A DNA stretch of 64,000 nt from the NCBI GenBank assembly GCA_019163175.1, contig JAFLKN010000015.1, positions 124,001 through 188,000 of the forward strand, read 5' to 3'. Shown piece by piece: positions 1-8,847 of this stretch. The first letter of the stretch is position 1; each line of letters opens with the position of its first letter. The translations under genes were made by a program, and so were the position numbers. This DNA comes from Prolixibacteraceae bacterium. Lineage in GTDB: Bacteria > Bacteroidota > Bacteroidia > Bacteroidales > Prolixibacteraceae. The notes under the pieces were generated by a model. The model did not search any database and was not told the origin of the DNA. It saw nothing but the letters and a program-made list of their open reading frames with translations.

Positions 1-1
1 A

Positions 2-445
2 GGTGACGAAATGGTTTTTATTGATGGTGACGAAAAACCTACCTTAAACGGTACCGGAACTGAAGATTTTTTCAATACCTCATGGTGCCCAAAAGAGCTG
101 TATCAGCATCCGTATTATGGCTATCCGCGTGTAAACAATGAAACCGGTTGGTTGGGACACACCCATGTCTACCGATTCTTTATCGCCGACCCGGTTTATT
201 TCGACAAATCGTGCAAGTTTACCATCGAACATGGGCACAACAACAATCTGACACTCGATCTAGCCTCGGTAGCCTACTGGTATCAGGATAAAGCTTCGCC
301 ACTGCCTCGCACGTTTACCAAGGAAGAACGGGTACACAAACCGCTTATCGGAGCATCCGAAATTCACAAATGGCGCGATGCCTGGCGCATTGAAAATGGC
401 GAAAACAGCAAATTGTGGGGAGATGAAAAAAGAGTGGTAAAATAA
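2..445 (+). CDS. DUF2961 (GH172-type) protein, C-terminal fragment
   Basis: This is the 3' end of a gene that runs in from before the window; the frame is open from base 2, so the first ATG is internal and not a start. The stretch GDEKPTLNGTGTEDFFN followed by a Trp-Cys-Pro and a later HTHVYRFFIADPV is characteristic of DUF2961 proteins, now grouped with glycoside hydrolase family 172, whose known members act on fructan-derived or arabinofuranosyl sugars. The glutamate in GTEDFF is in the conserved segment of the family. The substrate cannot be told from the fragment. The gene ends just before a strong intrinsic terminator. Confidence 0.8.
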   Translation, partial: GDEMVFIDGDEKPTLNGTGTEDFFNTSWCPKELYQHPYYGYPRVNNETGWLGHTHVYRFFIADPVYFDKSCKFTIEHGHNNNLTLDLASVAYWYQDKASPLPRTFTKEERVHKPLIGASEIHKWRDAWRIENGENSKLWGDEKRVVK

Positions 446-453
446 GTTATTTT

Positions 454-490
454 AGTAAGGGCTTCACTTCAGGTGAAGCCCTTACTAATT
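454..490 (+). terminator. Intrinsic terminator after the DUF2961 gene
   Basis: A perfect 14-bp inverted repeat (454-467 with 473-486) with a 5-nt loop is followed by a short T tract. It closes the transcription unit of the truncated DUF2961 gene. Confidence 0.85.
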
Positions 491-568
491 TTTGTACGCA
501 TCAGATTTCCTCATGAAGTTTTTCGTTTCTTTGAGCTTAAATTACTTTGATTTCAAAATTTTCAAGAA

Positions 569-874
569 ATGACCAACAACGATATACTGAAAAAACTGCG
601 CGTGGCTCTTAAACTACGCGATGAAGACATTATCCAAATTTTAAAACTTGCTGAGTTTGACGTTTCAAAAAGTGAATTAAGCGCATTGTTCCGTGCCGAA
701 GATCATCCGAATTACAAGGAATGTGGCGACCAGATACTTCGTTATTTCCTTAACGGATTGATTGTTTACATGCGTGGTCCGGCTGGCGAAGAGCGAAAAC
801 CCATTCAGGAAAAAGAAATCTCAACCAGAGAGAAACCGAAATTGATCATTAAAAAGCAGATCCGAAAAAAGTAA
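569..874 (+). CDS. DUF1456 family protein (YehS-like, short form)
   Basis: The 101-residue product matches the DUF1456 repeat: an N-terminal NDILKKLRVALKL segment, then an acidic EDHPNYKECGDQ segment and FLNGLIVYMRGP. E. coli YehS carries this unit twice in about 155 residues; here there is only one copy followed by a basic tail (KPKLIIKKQIRKK). The family has no established biochemical function, although a compact helical fold is expected. The gene stands alone between a terminator and a dehydratase gene on the same strand. The family call is firm; the role is unknown. Confidence 0.75.
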   Translation: MTNNDILKKLRVALKLRDEDIIQILKLAEFDVSKSELSALFRAEDHPNYKECGDQILRYFLNGLIVYMRGPAGEERKPIQEKEISTREKPKLIIKKQIRKK

Positions 875-999
875 GCTAAAACCAAAATATTTCAGGATGA
901 ATAGCTTGGCAACTGCCGAAAGTTATTCTTTTGAGATGCTTAAATTTTTATCTTTCCCCTCATTGTTTGTTACTTAAAGTCAAAACCAAATTCATCACC

Positions 1000-1947
1000 A
1001 TGACTGTATTACCAAGCTTCTCCGACATTGAAAAGGCTCATGTACGCATTCGTCCGTATATTCATCAAACACCAGTCCTGAGTTCGCAAAGCATCAACGA
1101 AATTGTAGGTGCCAACTTGTTTTTCAAGTGCGAAAACCTGCAAAAAGTAGGTGCTTTCAAGTTTCGTGGCGCCTGCAATTCGGTGTTTTCATTGACAGAC
1201 GAAGAGGCACAAAACGGAGTTTGCACCCATTCCTCCGGAAATCATGCCGCCGCTTTGGCTTTGGCTGCGCGAATGCGGGGTATTCCGGCTTACATCGTTA
1301 TGCCCGAAAATGCTCCGGAAATCAAGAAGATTGCCGTAGCCGGTTATGGCGCTCAAATTACGTTTTGCACTCCTACTCTGGAAGCGCGCGAATCTACTTT
1401 GAAAAAAGTGGCTGAAGAAACCGGGGCAACTGAAATTCATCCATACAATTATTTTAATGTGATATGCGGACAGGGAACTGCTGCCAAAGAACTGATCGAA
1501 GAAATTGGCCAATTGGATATAGTGATGGCTCCGGTTGGTGGTGGTGGTTTGCTCAGCGGAACAGCCCTTACGACCAAGGCACTGTTACCAAACACACAGG
1601 TTATTGCAGCCGAGCCTGCCGGTGCTGATGATGCATTCCGTTCGTTTTATTCCAAAACACTTCAACCATCAGTTGCACCCAAAACCATTGCCGATGGATT
1701 ACTGACCTCGTTGGGAAGTCTCACTTTTCCAATAATCTTAAATAATGTGAACCAGATTGTAACAGTCTCTGAAGAAAGCATTGTGGCAGCCATGCGCATG
1801 ATTTGGGAGCGCATGAAAATCATTATCGAACCTTCATCTGCTGTTCCATTGGCCGCTATCCTTGAAAATAAAGTGGATGTAAAAGGTAAAAAAGTAGGTA
1901 TTATTTTAAGCGGCGGAAATGTTGATTTAGGGAAGTTGCCATTTTGA
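1000..1947 (+). CDS. PLP-dependent threonine/serine dehydratase or serine racemase
   Basis: This 315-residue protein is a fold-type II pyridoxal-phosphate enzyme. The PLP lysine lies in GAFKFRGA (about Lys54), followed by the SSGNHAAA loop and the glycine-rich phosphate-binding GGGGLLSG. It lacks the C-terminal regulatory ACT-like domain of biosynthetic IlvA, so it belongs with catabolic threonine dehydratases and serine racemases, which deaminate or racemise hydroxy amino acids in the cytoplasm. I chose the ATG at 1000 because the 23 residues added by the upstream ATG at 931 do not match the family. Substrate preference between serine and threonine cannot be read from sequence alone. Confidence 0.85.
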   Translation: MTVLPSFSDIEKAHVRIRPYIHQTPVLSSQSINEIVGANLFFKCENLQKVGAFKFRGACNSVFSLTDEEAQNGVCTHSSGNHAAALALAARMRGIPAYIVMPENAPEIKKIAVAGYGAQITFCTPTLEARESTLKKVAEETGATEIHPYNYFNVICGQGTAAKELIEEIGQLDIVMAPVGGGGLLSGTALTTKALLPNTQVIAAEPAGADDAFRSFYSKTLQPSVAPKTIADGLLTSLGSLTFPIILNNVNQIVTVSEESIVAAMRMIWERMKIIIEPSSAVPLAAILENKVDVKGKKVGIILSGGNVDLGKLPF

Positions 1948-2036
1948 CCATTATCGTTTCTTCAATTTCTGAAACTTGCATAACCAAAGATTATTTGATA
2001 GATTGTACCTTTCATTAAAATCAGGAGGAGAAGATT

Positions 2037-2786
2037 ATGTGGAGAAGATTAACGGTTTTATTTTTGGCCTTTATGTATGCAAGCCTTATCAGTGCTCAGA
2101 CGAATGGAACTTTAGCTATTTCTGTAACAACCAGTTCTGCCGGAGGAAACTATGCTCCAAGAAATATTTTAGCCATTTGGATTGAGGATAATTCAGGAAA
2201 ATTTGTAAAAACACTGCTGGCTTATGCCAATTCCCGCAAATCACACCTGAACACCTGGGAGACTTCAACAACAACTGCCGGAAGTGTATATAACACTACT
2301 GATGCGGTAACAAGCGCCACACAAGGAACTCATGGAACCCGAACCTGTCAGTGGAATGGCACCGACTACAAGGGAAAACTTATGGCTGATGCTGATTACA
2401 AGGTGAGGATGGAACTAACAGACAAAAATGCCACCGGGAATATTGCTTTGTTTACTTTTACCAAAGGCCCGAATGCGCAAAAATTAACACCAGCCAATGT
2501 TCCAAGCTTTTCTGCCGTGTCACTCAACTGGACCACATCGATAACCAGTGTCGATCCAAAAATTACGGAAAGCAACACCTGTGTCGTTTACCCAAATCCT
2601 GGAACTGGCCAATTCACTGTTCTGGGCGATAACATCAAAAGTGTAAAAGTGACGGATTTATCAGGAAAAGAAATTAGCAAAAGTCAAACACCTGTGATTG
2701 ATTTAATGGCTCACCCCAAAGGGATTTACCTGGTCACAATAAAAACTGATCAGGAAACAATTATCCGAAAAATTATCAAAGAATAG
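2037..2786 (+). CDS. Secreted DUF2271 protein with T9SS sorting domain
   Basis: The 249-residue product has a signal peptide ending near ISAQ, a DUF2271 domain (about residues 23-165, with NYAPRNILAIWIEDNSGKFV and WNGTDYKGK) and a C-terminal type IX secretion sorting domain (about 175-249: VYPNPGTGQFTV, then LSGKEIS, ending with KGIYLVTIKT). It is therefore expected to cross the outer membrane through the Por/T9SS machinery. DUF2271 proteins are periplasmic or surface proteins of unknown function. A strong ribosome-binding site (aggaggag) lies 8 bp before the ATG at 2037. It faces a dihaem lipoprotein gene convergently, which hints at a shared redox setting, but this is inference. Confidence 0.85.
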   Translation: MWRRLTVLFLAFMYASLISAQTNGTLAISVTTSSAGGNYAPRNILAIWIEDNSGKFVKTLLAYANSRKSHLNTWETSTTTAGSVYNTTDAVTSATQGTHGTRTCQWNGTDYKGKLMADADYKVRMELTDKNATGNIALFTFTKGPNAQKLTPANVPSFSAVSLNWTTSITSVDPKITESNTCVVYPNPGTGQFTVLGDNIKSVKVTDLSGKEISKSQTPVIDLMAHPKGIYLVTIKTDQETIIRKIIKE

Positions 2787-2862
2787 ATTTTTCACCACAC
2801 TGAAATCTTGGATTCAAAAGGGAGGTTTTCTCAGTTAATTGTTGATTCAGAACCTCACCTAC

Positions 2863-3294
2863 CTATTCAGCCCAAATTTTGGAGGTTGAAGTTCCATGGC
2901 AAGAATTGCACGCTCCACTGTTAATTGCCGAAGCCATGTGTTTTACGGTTCCTGAAGTCCCTGTAAGACTTACATATACTCCCGATCCATAATTGATTGA
3001 ACTGCTTGTATAAAAGCTTCCGCTTTTGTTTGCTGTGAATGTGGCAAGTACTGTGCCGGCTCCGTTGGCTTGAGTCGTCAACTTAACTGTGACACCCGGA
3101 TATGATGCCGTTAAGGCTTTGTTATAGACCGACCCTGCAGCAGTAAATTTATGACAACCTAAACAATTTTTTCCAGTATTGTGACTGGTACCCATTGAAC
3201 TTGACTGGCCGCCGTCTTCATCTTCATCCTCTTCTTCACAGGCAAATAAAACGATAGCCATTCCAAAAACCAGTAAGGCAAATAATTTTCGCAT
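2863..3294 (-). CDS. Dihaem c-type cytochrome lipoprotein
   Basis: The product of 143 residues begins with a lipoprotein signal (MRKLFALLVFGMAIVLFAC), with the lipobox cysteine followed by a very acidic stretch. It then carries two CxxCH haem-binding motifs, CLGCH near the middle and CNSCH close to the C-terminus. Between them is a beta-rich segment resembling carboxypeptidase-regulatory-like repeats. The start at 3294 was chosen because 51 upstream in-frame residues do not form a signal and would bury the lipobox. It is likely a periplasmic or surface electron carrier. The spacing of two haem motifs around a beta domain recurs in Bacteroidota, but no partner is known to me. Confidence 0.8.
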   Translation of the reverse strand: MRKLFALLVFGMAIVLFACEEEDEDEDGGQSSSMGTSHNTGKNCLGCHKFTAAGSVYNKALTASYPGVTVKLTTQANGAGTVLATFTANKSGSFYTSSSINYGSGVYVSLTGTSGTVKHMASAINSGACNSCHGTSTSKIWAE

Positions 3295-3636
3295 ACGATC
3301 TAAATTAATATAGAAACTAAACGAGTTAGCCTTGCTTTTATTGCTGGGCAAAAATGGCCATATTTCAAACTTGATTTTTATCAGTTCAAGCATTTTTTTC
3401 TGTATGCCATTTTTAAGTAAAATCCGCCTATTCGCAAGCATTTCCACCGTTTTTATTTCGAATTAATACATATGCGAATCTAATAATTACAATTCAAAAG
3501 ACATGTGGTTGTTTTGATTGCAAATTTTTATTTGTAAACTCGCATATCCGTAAACTAAATTACAAAACGAACACGATTAGATTCAGTCTAAATGTGTTCA
3601 TGTAAAATACAATAACAAACCCAATTAAATTAACTT
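3295..3636. promoter_or_regulatory. AT-rich divergent control region before the lyase gene
   Basis: This 342-bp gap separates the divergent cytochrome and lyase genes. It holds a direct repeat of GTAAACT (3534-3540 and 3550-3556, 16-bp period) and an imperfect 31-bp inverted repeat at 3569-3599 (gaacac..ttaga, 5-nt centre, tctaa..gtgttc), whose downstream edge is 37 bp before the lyase start. The rest is AT-rich without an open frame I would trust. The two repeats are plausible operator or leader-RNA elements. Confidence 0.5.
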
Positions 3637-5103
3637 ATGGCGAATGTAGAAAAACTGAAAACCGTTAAATTTTACAGCGGTGAAACAACTCCACTTGAAA
3701 TGCACAAAGTGCGGGTAGTTCAAAAATTAAATCTTTTACCTATCGAAGATCGCAAAGTATCAATCTTTGGCGCAGGGTTTAACACCTTCCTCCTCCAAAA
3801 CAGGGATGTTTTCCTCGATATGCTTACCGACTCAGGAACCAATGCAATGAGCGATAATCAGGTAGCTGCTATGAGCGTTGCCGATGATTCGTATGCCGGT
3901 TCGGCCAGTTATACAAAACTGGAAAATGCCATTCAGGAAGTATTCAACCAAAAATATTTTCTTCCGGTTCATCAGGGTCGTGCAGCAGAACACATTATTG
4001 CCAAAACTTTTTGCAAGCCAGGCACTGTTGTTCCGATGAACTACCATTTTACCACAACAAAAGCACACATCGAAATGATGGGTAGCGCCGTGGAAGAAAT
4101 TTATACGGAAGAAGCATTGAAGACCAAAAGTGATTTCCCTTTTAAAGGAAACATGGACATCGACAAGCTGAATGATGTAATAAAAAGATGGGGTGCCGAA
4201 AATGTAGCATACATTCGTTTTGAAGCTGGAACAAACCTGATTGGTGGACAGCCATTTTCAATGGCCAACCTTCGCGAGGTTTCGGTTATTGCCAAAGCGC
4301 ACAATATCATGGTTTTGATGGACACCAGTTTGATCAACGAAAACCTTTATTTCATTAAAATCCGGGAAGAGGGCTATCAGGACAAACCAATCAAAGATAT
4401 TTTGCACGAGATGCTAAGTTACACCGACTTCTCCTACTTCTCAGGCCGTAAAGTGAGCTGTACCCGTGGTGGTGGTATTTGCACAAACAACCACGATATT
4501 TATATGCAAATGCGCGACTGGGTTCCATTGTACGAAGGCTTCCTGACCTATGGTGGTATGAGCGTGCGCGAAATTGAAGCTATGGCCGTTGGATTGGTTG
4601 AAACACTGGATTTTAATGTAATCAGCCATTCTCCAACTTTCATCAAATATTTGGTTGATTCACTCGATAGCAAAGGAATTCCTGTGATTACGCCTTCCGG
4701 AGGATTGGGTTGTCACCTCAACGCAGGTATGTTTCTGCCTCATGTGCCTCAAACACAATATCCGGCTGGAGCACTCGCTGCAGCTTTGTATATTTGTTCG
4801 GGTATTCGTGGTATGGAACGCGGCACTATTTCGAGTGTTCGCGATGCCGATGGAAACGACATTTTGTCTGATATCGAATTACTGCGTCTTGCCTTCCCTC
4901 GCAGGGTGTTCACTTTATCGCAGGTTAAATATGCTGAGGATCGTATACAATGGCTTTACGACAATCGCGAACTCGTTGGAGGACTCGAATGGACTGAAGA
5001 ACCTCCGGTACTCCGCTTCTTTGTGGGTAAACTGAAACCTATTGGAGACTGGGTAGATAAACTGGTAGCTAAGTTCCGTCAGGATTTTGGAGATAGCCTG
5101 TAA
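3637..5103 (+). CDS. tpl: Beta-eliminating lyase, predicted tyrosine phenol-lyase
   Basis: The 488-residue protein belongs to the tryptophanase/tyrosine phenol-lyase family of PLP enzymes, which split aromatic amino acids into an aromatic product, pyruvate and ammonia. The PLP lysine is Lys272 in SGRK. The positions that separate the two activities agree with tyrosine phenol-lyase: Thr139 in FTTT (tryptophanase has Asp), Met393-Glu-Arg395 in GIRGMERG (tryptophanase has Val-Glu-Ile) and Phe461 in LRFF (tryptophanase has His). These correspond to Thr124, Met379, Arg381 and Phe448 of the Citrobacter enzyme, as I recall them. Length is slightly above both families. The gene is monocistronic with its own terminator, and has regulatory repeats upstream. 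Family call is firm; specificity is a reasoned prediction. Confidence 0.8.
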   Translation: MANVEKLKTVKFYSGETTPLEMHKVRVVQKLNLLPIEDRKVSIFGAGFNTFLLQNRDVFLDMLTDSGTNAMSDNQVAAMSVADDSYAGSASYTKLENAIQEVFNQKYFLPVHQGRAAEHIIAKTFCKPGTVVPMNYHFTTTKAHIEMMGSAVEEIYTEEALKTKSDFPFKGNMDIDKLNDVIKRWGAENVAYIRFEAGTNLIGGQPFSMANLREVSVIAKAHNIMVLMDTSLINENLYFIKIREEGYQDKPIKDILHEMLSYTDFSYFSGRKVSCTRGGGICTNNHDIYMQMRDWVPLYEGFLTYGGMSVREIEAMAVGLVETLDFNVISHSPTFIKYLVDSLDSKGIPVITPSGGLGCHLNAGMFLPHVPQTQYPAGALAAALYICSGIRGMERGTISSVRDADGNDILSDIELLRLAFPRRVFTLSQVKYAEDRIQWLYDNRELVGGLEWTEEPPVLRFFVGKLKPIGDWVDKLVAKFRQDFGDSL

Positions 5104-5144
5104 TAGTTCAATTGTAATATATTAAATTACCCCCAATTTCAGTT

Positions 5145-5184
5145 TCGCTCTGTAAACTTTGTGTTTGCAGGGCGATTCTTTTTT
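5145..5184 (+). terminator. Intrinsic terminator of the lyase gene
   Basis: A 13-bp stem with two G-U pairs (5145-5157 with 5163-5175) is followed by ttctttttt, placed 41 bp after the lyase stop codon. Confidence 0.8.
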
Positions 5185-6646
5185 AGAGCATTGGACTTAA
5201 GATACGCGCAAATGATTCTTTAATCTTATTGATACGGGGTCGTTTAAGCCAATTTGCCAGCATAACCTGTTCACTTTTGCCCTGATCTTCCAAAAACTGA
5301 TTGGCAAGAACATCAGCAATTTCCTCATCATAAATCATTGCATTAACCTCGAAATTAGTTTCCAGACTTCGGAAATCAAGATTTGCAGTACCTACAGAAG
5401 AGAACAGCCCATCGACAATAATAACCTTGCTATGGATAAATCCGGCCTTATAGAAATATACTTTTACCCCAGCCTCAAGCAACTCCTGCACATACGAATT
5501 GGTTCCCCATTTGGGAGTAATGGCATCCGAAAGTCCGGGAACGATGATACGGACATCAATTCCACCCAAGGCTGAAGTCTTCAACGCAGTAACAATATCA
5601 GCAGTCGGCATGAGATAAGGCGTCGATATATACACATAGTCGGTAGACGATGCAATAGCAGCAAAATAGGCCTGACCAATACTTTCCCAATCCGAATCGG
5701 GACCACTAGCTACCATCTGCACCAATTTGCCATTACCCGCTTTAAAGGGTTTAAAATACTTTTCACCTTTCAATATTTCTTTCGATACAAAATACCAGTC
5801 GGCCATGAAAATAATTTGCAGAGCAGTTGCACCACCACCAACCACTTTCAGGTGTGTATCGCGCCAAGGTCCAATTCCTGGAACACCATCCTGATAACGG
5901 TCGGCAAAATTTAATCCGCCAACGAAAGCAGTTTCACCATCAACCACGAGAATCTTTCGGTGATTGCGATAGTTGACTTTGGAGGTCAGATTTGGAAATC
6001 GTACCCGCATAAAACAATCTACTTTTACACCGGCATCAGACATCGACCGAAGAAATTTCTTCTTTAACTCCCAACTGCCCACATCATCGTAAATAAACCG
6101 GACTTCCACGCCTTCTTTAGCTTTCTGTATAAGGAGTTCACGCAAATAGTTTCCGATAGTATCATCCTCAACGATATAAAATTCAAGATGAATATGGTAT
6201 TTGGCCTGTTCAATTGCTTTAAATATTTCCGGAAATGTTTGCTCCCCATTCCTTAGAATTTGTAACTGGTTGTTGTTGCTCAGAATAGCATTCGAATTGG
6301 AAAGCATCAGCTTTATCAGTCGCTTCTTGGAATAAAGTCGGTCGCTGATCTGAAAATGATTTTTCGGAAGGTTATCCAGTTGCTGAAGGGTAAGTTTACG
6401 AAGCTTTTCAAGGTTTCTTAACCCTTTGCGCGAATACATTTTGGTCTTTCGGTATTCCTGACCGAAAAAAAGGTAAATCACAATTCCGGCAAACGGCAGC
6501 AAAACCAAAACTAAAATCCAGCTGATGGTTTTCTCCGGATTACGGTTTTCAAGAATAATAAGAATAGCAATAAATACAACCGTCGAAAAATAAAGGATGG
6601 TTACCAGGCTTGGCATTGATTTCCATATGTCGAACAAAATAGCCAT
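5183..6646 (-). CDS. cls: Cardiolipin synthase
   Basis: The 487-residue membrane enzyme has two N-terminal transmembrane helices with the PLDc_N signature (ENRNPEKTISWILVL), then two phospholipase-D catalytic motifs: NHRKILVVDG with His229, and IHSKVIIVDG with His405 followed by GTANLDFRS. This is the standard layout of bacterial cardiolipin synthases, which condense two phosphatidylglycerol molecules to cardiolipin at the inner membrane. Length is usual for the family. It is transcribed on its own; the gap to ribD downstream on the map is about 110 bp with no linking overlap. Confidence 0.9.
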   Translation of the reverse strand: MAILFDIWKSMPSLVTILYFSTVVFIAILIILENRNPEKTISWILVLVLLPFAGIVIYLFFGQEYRKTKMYSRKGLRNLEKLRKLTLQQLDNLPKNHFQISDRLYSKKRLIKLMLSNSNAILSNNNQLQILRNGEQTFPEIFKAIEQAKYHIHLEFYIVEDDTIGNYLRELLIQKAKEGVEVRFIYDDVGSWELKKKFLRSMSDAGVKVDCFMRVRFPNLTSKVNYRNHRKILVVDGETAFVGGLNFADRYQDGVPGIGPWRDTHLKVVGGGATALQIIFMADWYFVSKEILKGEKYFKPFKAGNGKLVQMVASGPDSDWESIGQAYFAAIASSTDYVYISTPYLMPTADIVTALKTSALGGIDVRIIVPGLSDAITPKWGTNSYVQELLEAGVKVYFYKAGFIHSKVIIVDGLFSSVGTANLDFRSLETNFEVNAMIYDEEIADVLANQFLEDQGKSEQVMLANWLKRPRINKIKESFARILSPML

Positions 6647-6760
6647 ACATTTTGATGATTGGTTTTGCGATTAAATTTCACGAAAAAACGACATATAAAC
6701 AAATGAAAAGTGATAAGATAGAAAGAAGACATTAGTTCCAGAAAATCAGAATATTTCTAT

Positions 6761-7801
6761 TCAGGCATTATTTCTCAATACATGCAATTTGCAATCGTCC
6801 AGCTTTTCGAAACCTACAGTTTCCCCTGAAATATGCGGTGCTTCAACACCCTTCCCGAAGAATTGGTTGCCTGTGTACACAAATGCCTCGTCCCATAAAT
6901 TCATTTCAAGAAAGCTATTCAGCAATTTGCTGCCGCCTTCAACAATTACAGAGAGAATGCCTTGATTATAAAGTTCTGCAAGCAATTGTGGCAAAATATT
7001 GCGACCAAAATCCAAGGTTATGTATTTCAGATTTTCCAATCCTTCTTTTTCCTGATTGGTAAAAACCCAGGTCGGCGCTTTTCTGTCGAAAAGATGCAAA
7101 TCCAAATCCAATCTCCCGGTTCGGTCAATCACCATTCGTATGGGTTGGTTACCCACCCACTCGCGCACAGTAAGTGCGGGATTATCAAATTTAGCGGTAT
7201 CCGTTCCAATCAAGATACCCGATTCTTCGGAGCGTTGTTTGTGCACCAGCCTTTTTGCGAATGCATTGGTAATCCAGGTCGGATGCAGATATTCAGTACG
7301 ATCGGTATCGATAAAACCATCGAGTGTTTGCGCCCATTTCAGCAAAATGTAGGGTCGCTGCTTTTCGTGAAAAGTAAAAAAGCGACGGTTAAGCTCACGA
7401 CATTCTGTTTCAAGAACTCCCACATCAACTTTTATTCCGGAGTTTTGCATCCGTTCAATTCCTTTCCCGGCAACCTTCGCGAATGGATCTACTGTCCCTA
7501 TGACCACGTTCGGAATCCGGTTTTCAATGATCAGATCGGAACAAGGCGGTGTTTTTCCGAAATGCGCACAGGGTTCGAGCGAAACATACAGGGTTGATTC
7601 CTTCAACAATTCCTGATTTTGAACCGAGCGGATAGCATTTACCTCGGCATGAGCTTGTCCAAATTTTTCGTGATACCCTTCGCCAATGATAATTCCATCA
7701 TGCACAATCACACAACCCACCATCGGGTTGGGAGCTACTTCGCCCATTCCAAGGAGTGCCAGATCGAGACAACGTTGCATAAAGATTTCAGAAGTACTCA
7801 T
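6761..7801 (-). CDS. ribD: Bifunctional riboflavin deaminase/reductase RibD
   Basis: This 346-residue enzyme performs the second and third steps of riboflavin synthesis: deamination of the pyrimidine ring, then NADPH-dependent reduction of the ribosyl side chain. The N-terminal deaminase domain shows the zinc site HAE (His51, Glu53) and PCxxxxxTPPC (Cys78, Cys87). The C-terminal reductase domain begins near LLKWAQTLDGFI. I chose the ATG at 7801 because the 11 residues added by the start at 7834 are hydrophobic and do not fit the family. It is divergent from prmC with only 36 bp between the start codons, so both promoters must overlap the neighbouring gene ends. Confidence 0.92.
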   Translation of the reverse strand: MSTSEIFMQRCLDLALLGMGEVAPNPMVGCVIVHDGIIIGEGYHEKFGQAHAEVNAIRSVQNQELLKESTLYVSLEPCAHFGKTPPCSDLIIENRIPNVVIGTVDPFAKVAGKGIERMQNSGIKVDVGVLETECRELNRRFFTFHEKQRPYILLKWAQTLDGFIDTDRTEYLHPTWITNAFAKRLVHKQRSEESGILIGTDTAKFDNPALTVREWVGNQPIRMVIDRTGRLDLDLHLFDRKAPTWVFTNQEKEGLENLKYITLDFGRNILPQLLAELYNQGILSVIVEGGSKLLNSFLEMNLWDEAFVYTGNQFFGKGVEAPHISGETVGFEKLDDCKLHVLRNNA

Positions 7802-7837
7802 CAACGAAAAAATTAACTTTGCCAAAAATAACAATAA

Positions 7838-8689
7838 ATGAAGGCAGGTATTGCATCCATCCGAAAAGAATTGGCGGGAATATATTCTACTGATGAAATA
7901 AAAAGCCTTATATTCCTGATTTTCGAGAAGCTGAAAGGATATTCGCGTACTCAGTTTTTATTGGCCAAAGAAGAAATTTTAACTCCCGAAGACCAGTCTG
8001 AGATTGACAAAATCGTTCTTCGACTAAAAAATCAGGAACCCATCCAATACATTTTGGGAGAGACCGAGTTTTATGGATTACCTTTTTATACTGTTCCGGG
8101 AGTTTTGATTCCCCGCCCCGAAACCGAAGAGTTGGTTCAGTGGATTATTCAGGAGAACCGAAACACTTCGCCAACGATTCTGGATATTGGAACTGGCAGT
8201 GGCTGTATCGCCATTTCGCTCCGAAAAAACATTCCCCAATCAACAGTTCTGGCTTGCGATATTTCACCGGTTTGCCTCGAAACAGCCCGCCGGAATGCCG
8301 CATTAAATTCGGCAGAACTCACTGTAATTGAATACAACATTCTGAACAGCGTTCCAAAACTTGAATTTCCAAAACTTGATATTTTGGTGAGTAATCCTCC
8401 CTATGTGAGGGAAACCGAGAAACTGCTAATGGAGAAGAATGTACTGGGATATGAACCCGAACTGGCCCTGTTTGTGGCCGATGCTGACCCTTTAATTTTT
8501 TACGCTCGTATTGCCGATTTGGCACAAGTCCATCTTAAAAACAGCGCCCGTTTGTATTTTGAAATCAACGAAGCCTTTGGCATTGAATGTTCTGAAATGC
8601 TTCGGGGAAAAGGTTTTTCAGAAATTTCACTCAAAAAGGACATCAACGGCAAAGACCGGATGATTGGTTGCAGCTATTACCAACCTTAG
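7838..8689 (+). CDS. prmC: Release factor glutamine methyltransferase PrmC (HemK)
   Basis: The 283-residue protein methylates the glutamine of the GGQ motif in peptide release factors. It has the helical N-terminal domain (LKNQEPIQYILGETEFYGLPF is a family hallmark), the SAM-binding DIGTGSGCIA (around residues 116-125) and the substrate glutamine-binding NPPY at 186-189. Length is normal. It is divergently paired with ribD, an arrangement seen in many Bacteroidota. Confidence 0.92.
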   Translation: MKAGIASIRKELAGIYSTDEIKSLIFLIFEKLKGYSRTQFLLAKEEILTPEDQSEIDKIVLRLKNQEPIQYILGETEFYGLPFYTVPGVLIPRPETEELVQWIIQENRNTSPTILDIGTGSGCIAISLRKNIPQSTVLACDISPVCLETARRNAALNSAELTVIEYNILNSVPKLEFPKLDILVSNPPYVRETEKLLMEKNVLGYEPELALFVADADPLIFYARIADLAQVHLKNSARLYFEINEAFGIECSEMLRGKGFSEISLKKDINGKDRMIGCSYYQP

Positions 8690-8847
8690 CCAGAAAATCT
8701 TCCGAAGTCACTTTAAACTTTCAGCTTTGCAAATTATGCAACATAGAAATACGAGGCATTTCAGCCGATCTTACTACTATTTATTTCATATATTTGTGAT
8801 AAGCATAGGCCTGCGATCCTGACTTAGAATTAAACCCACAAGCCATT

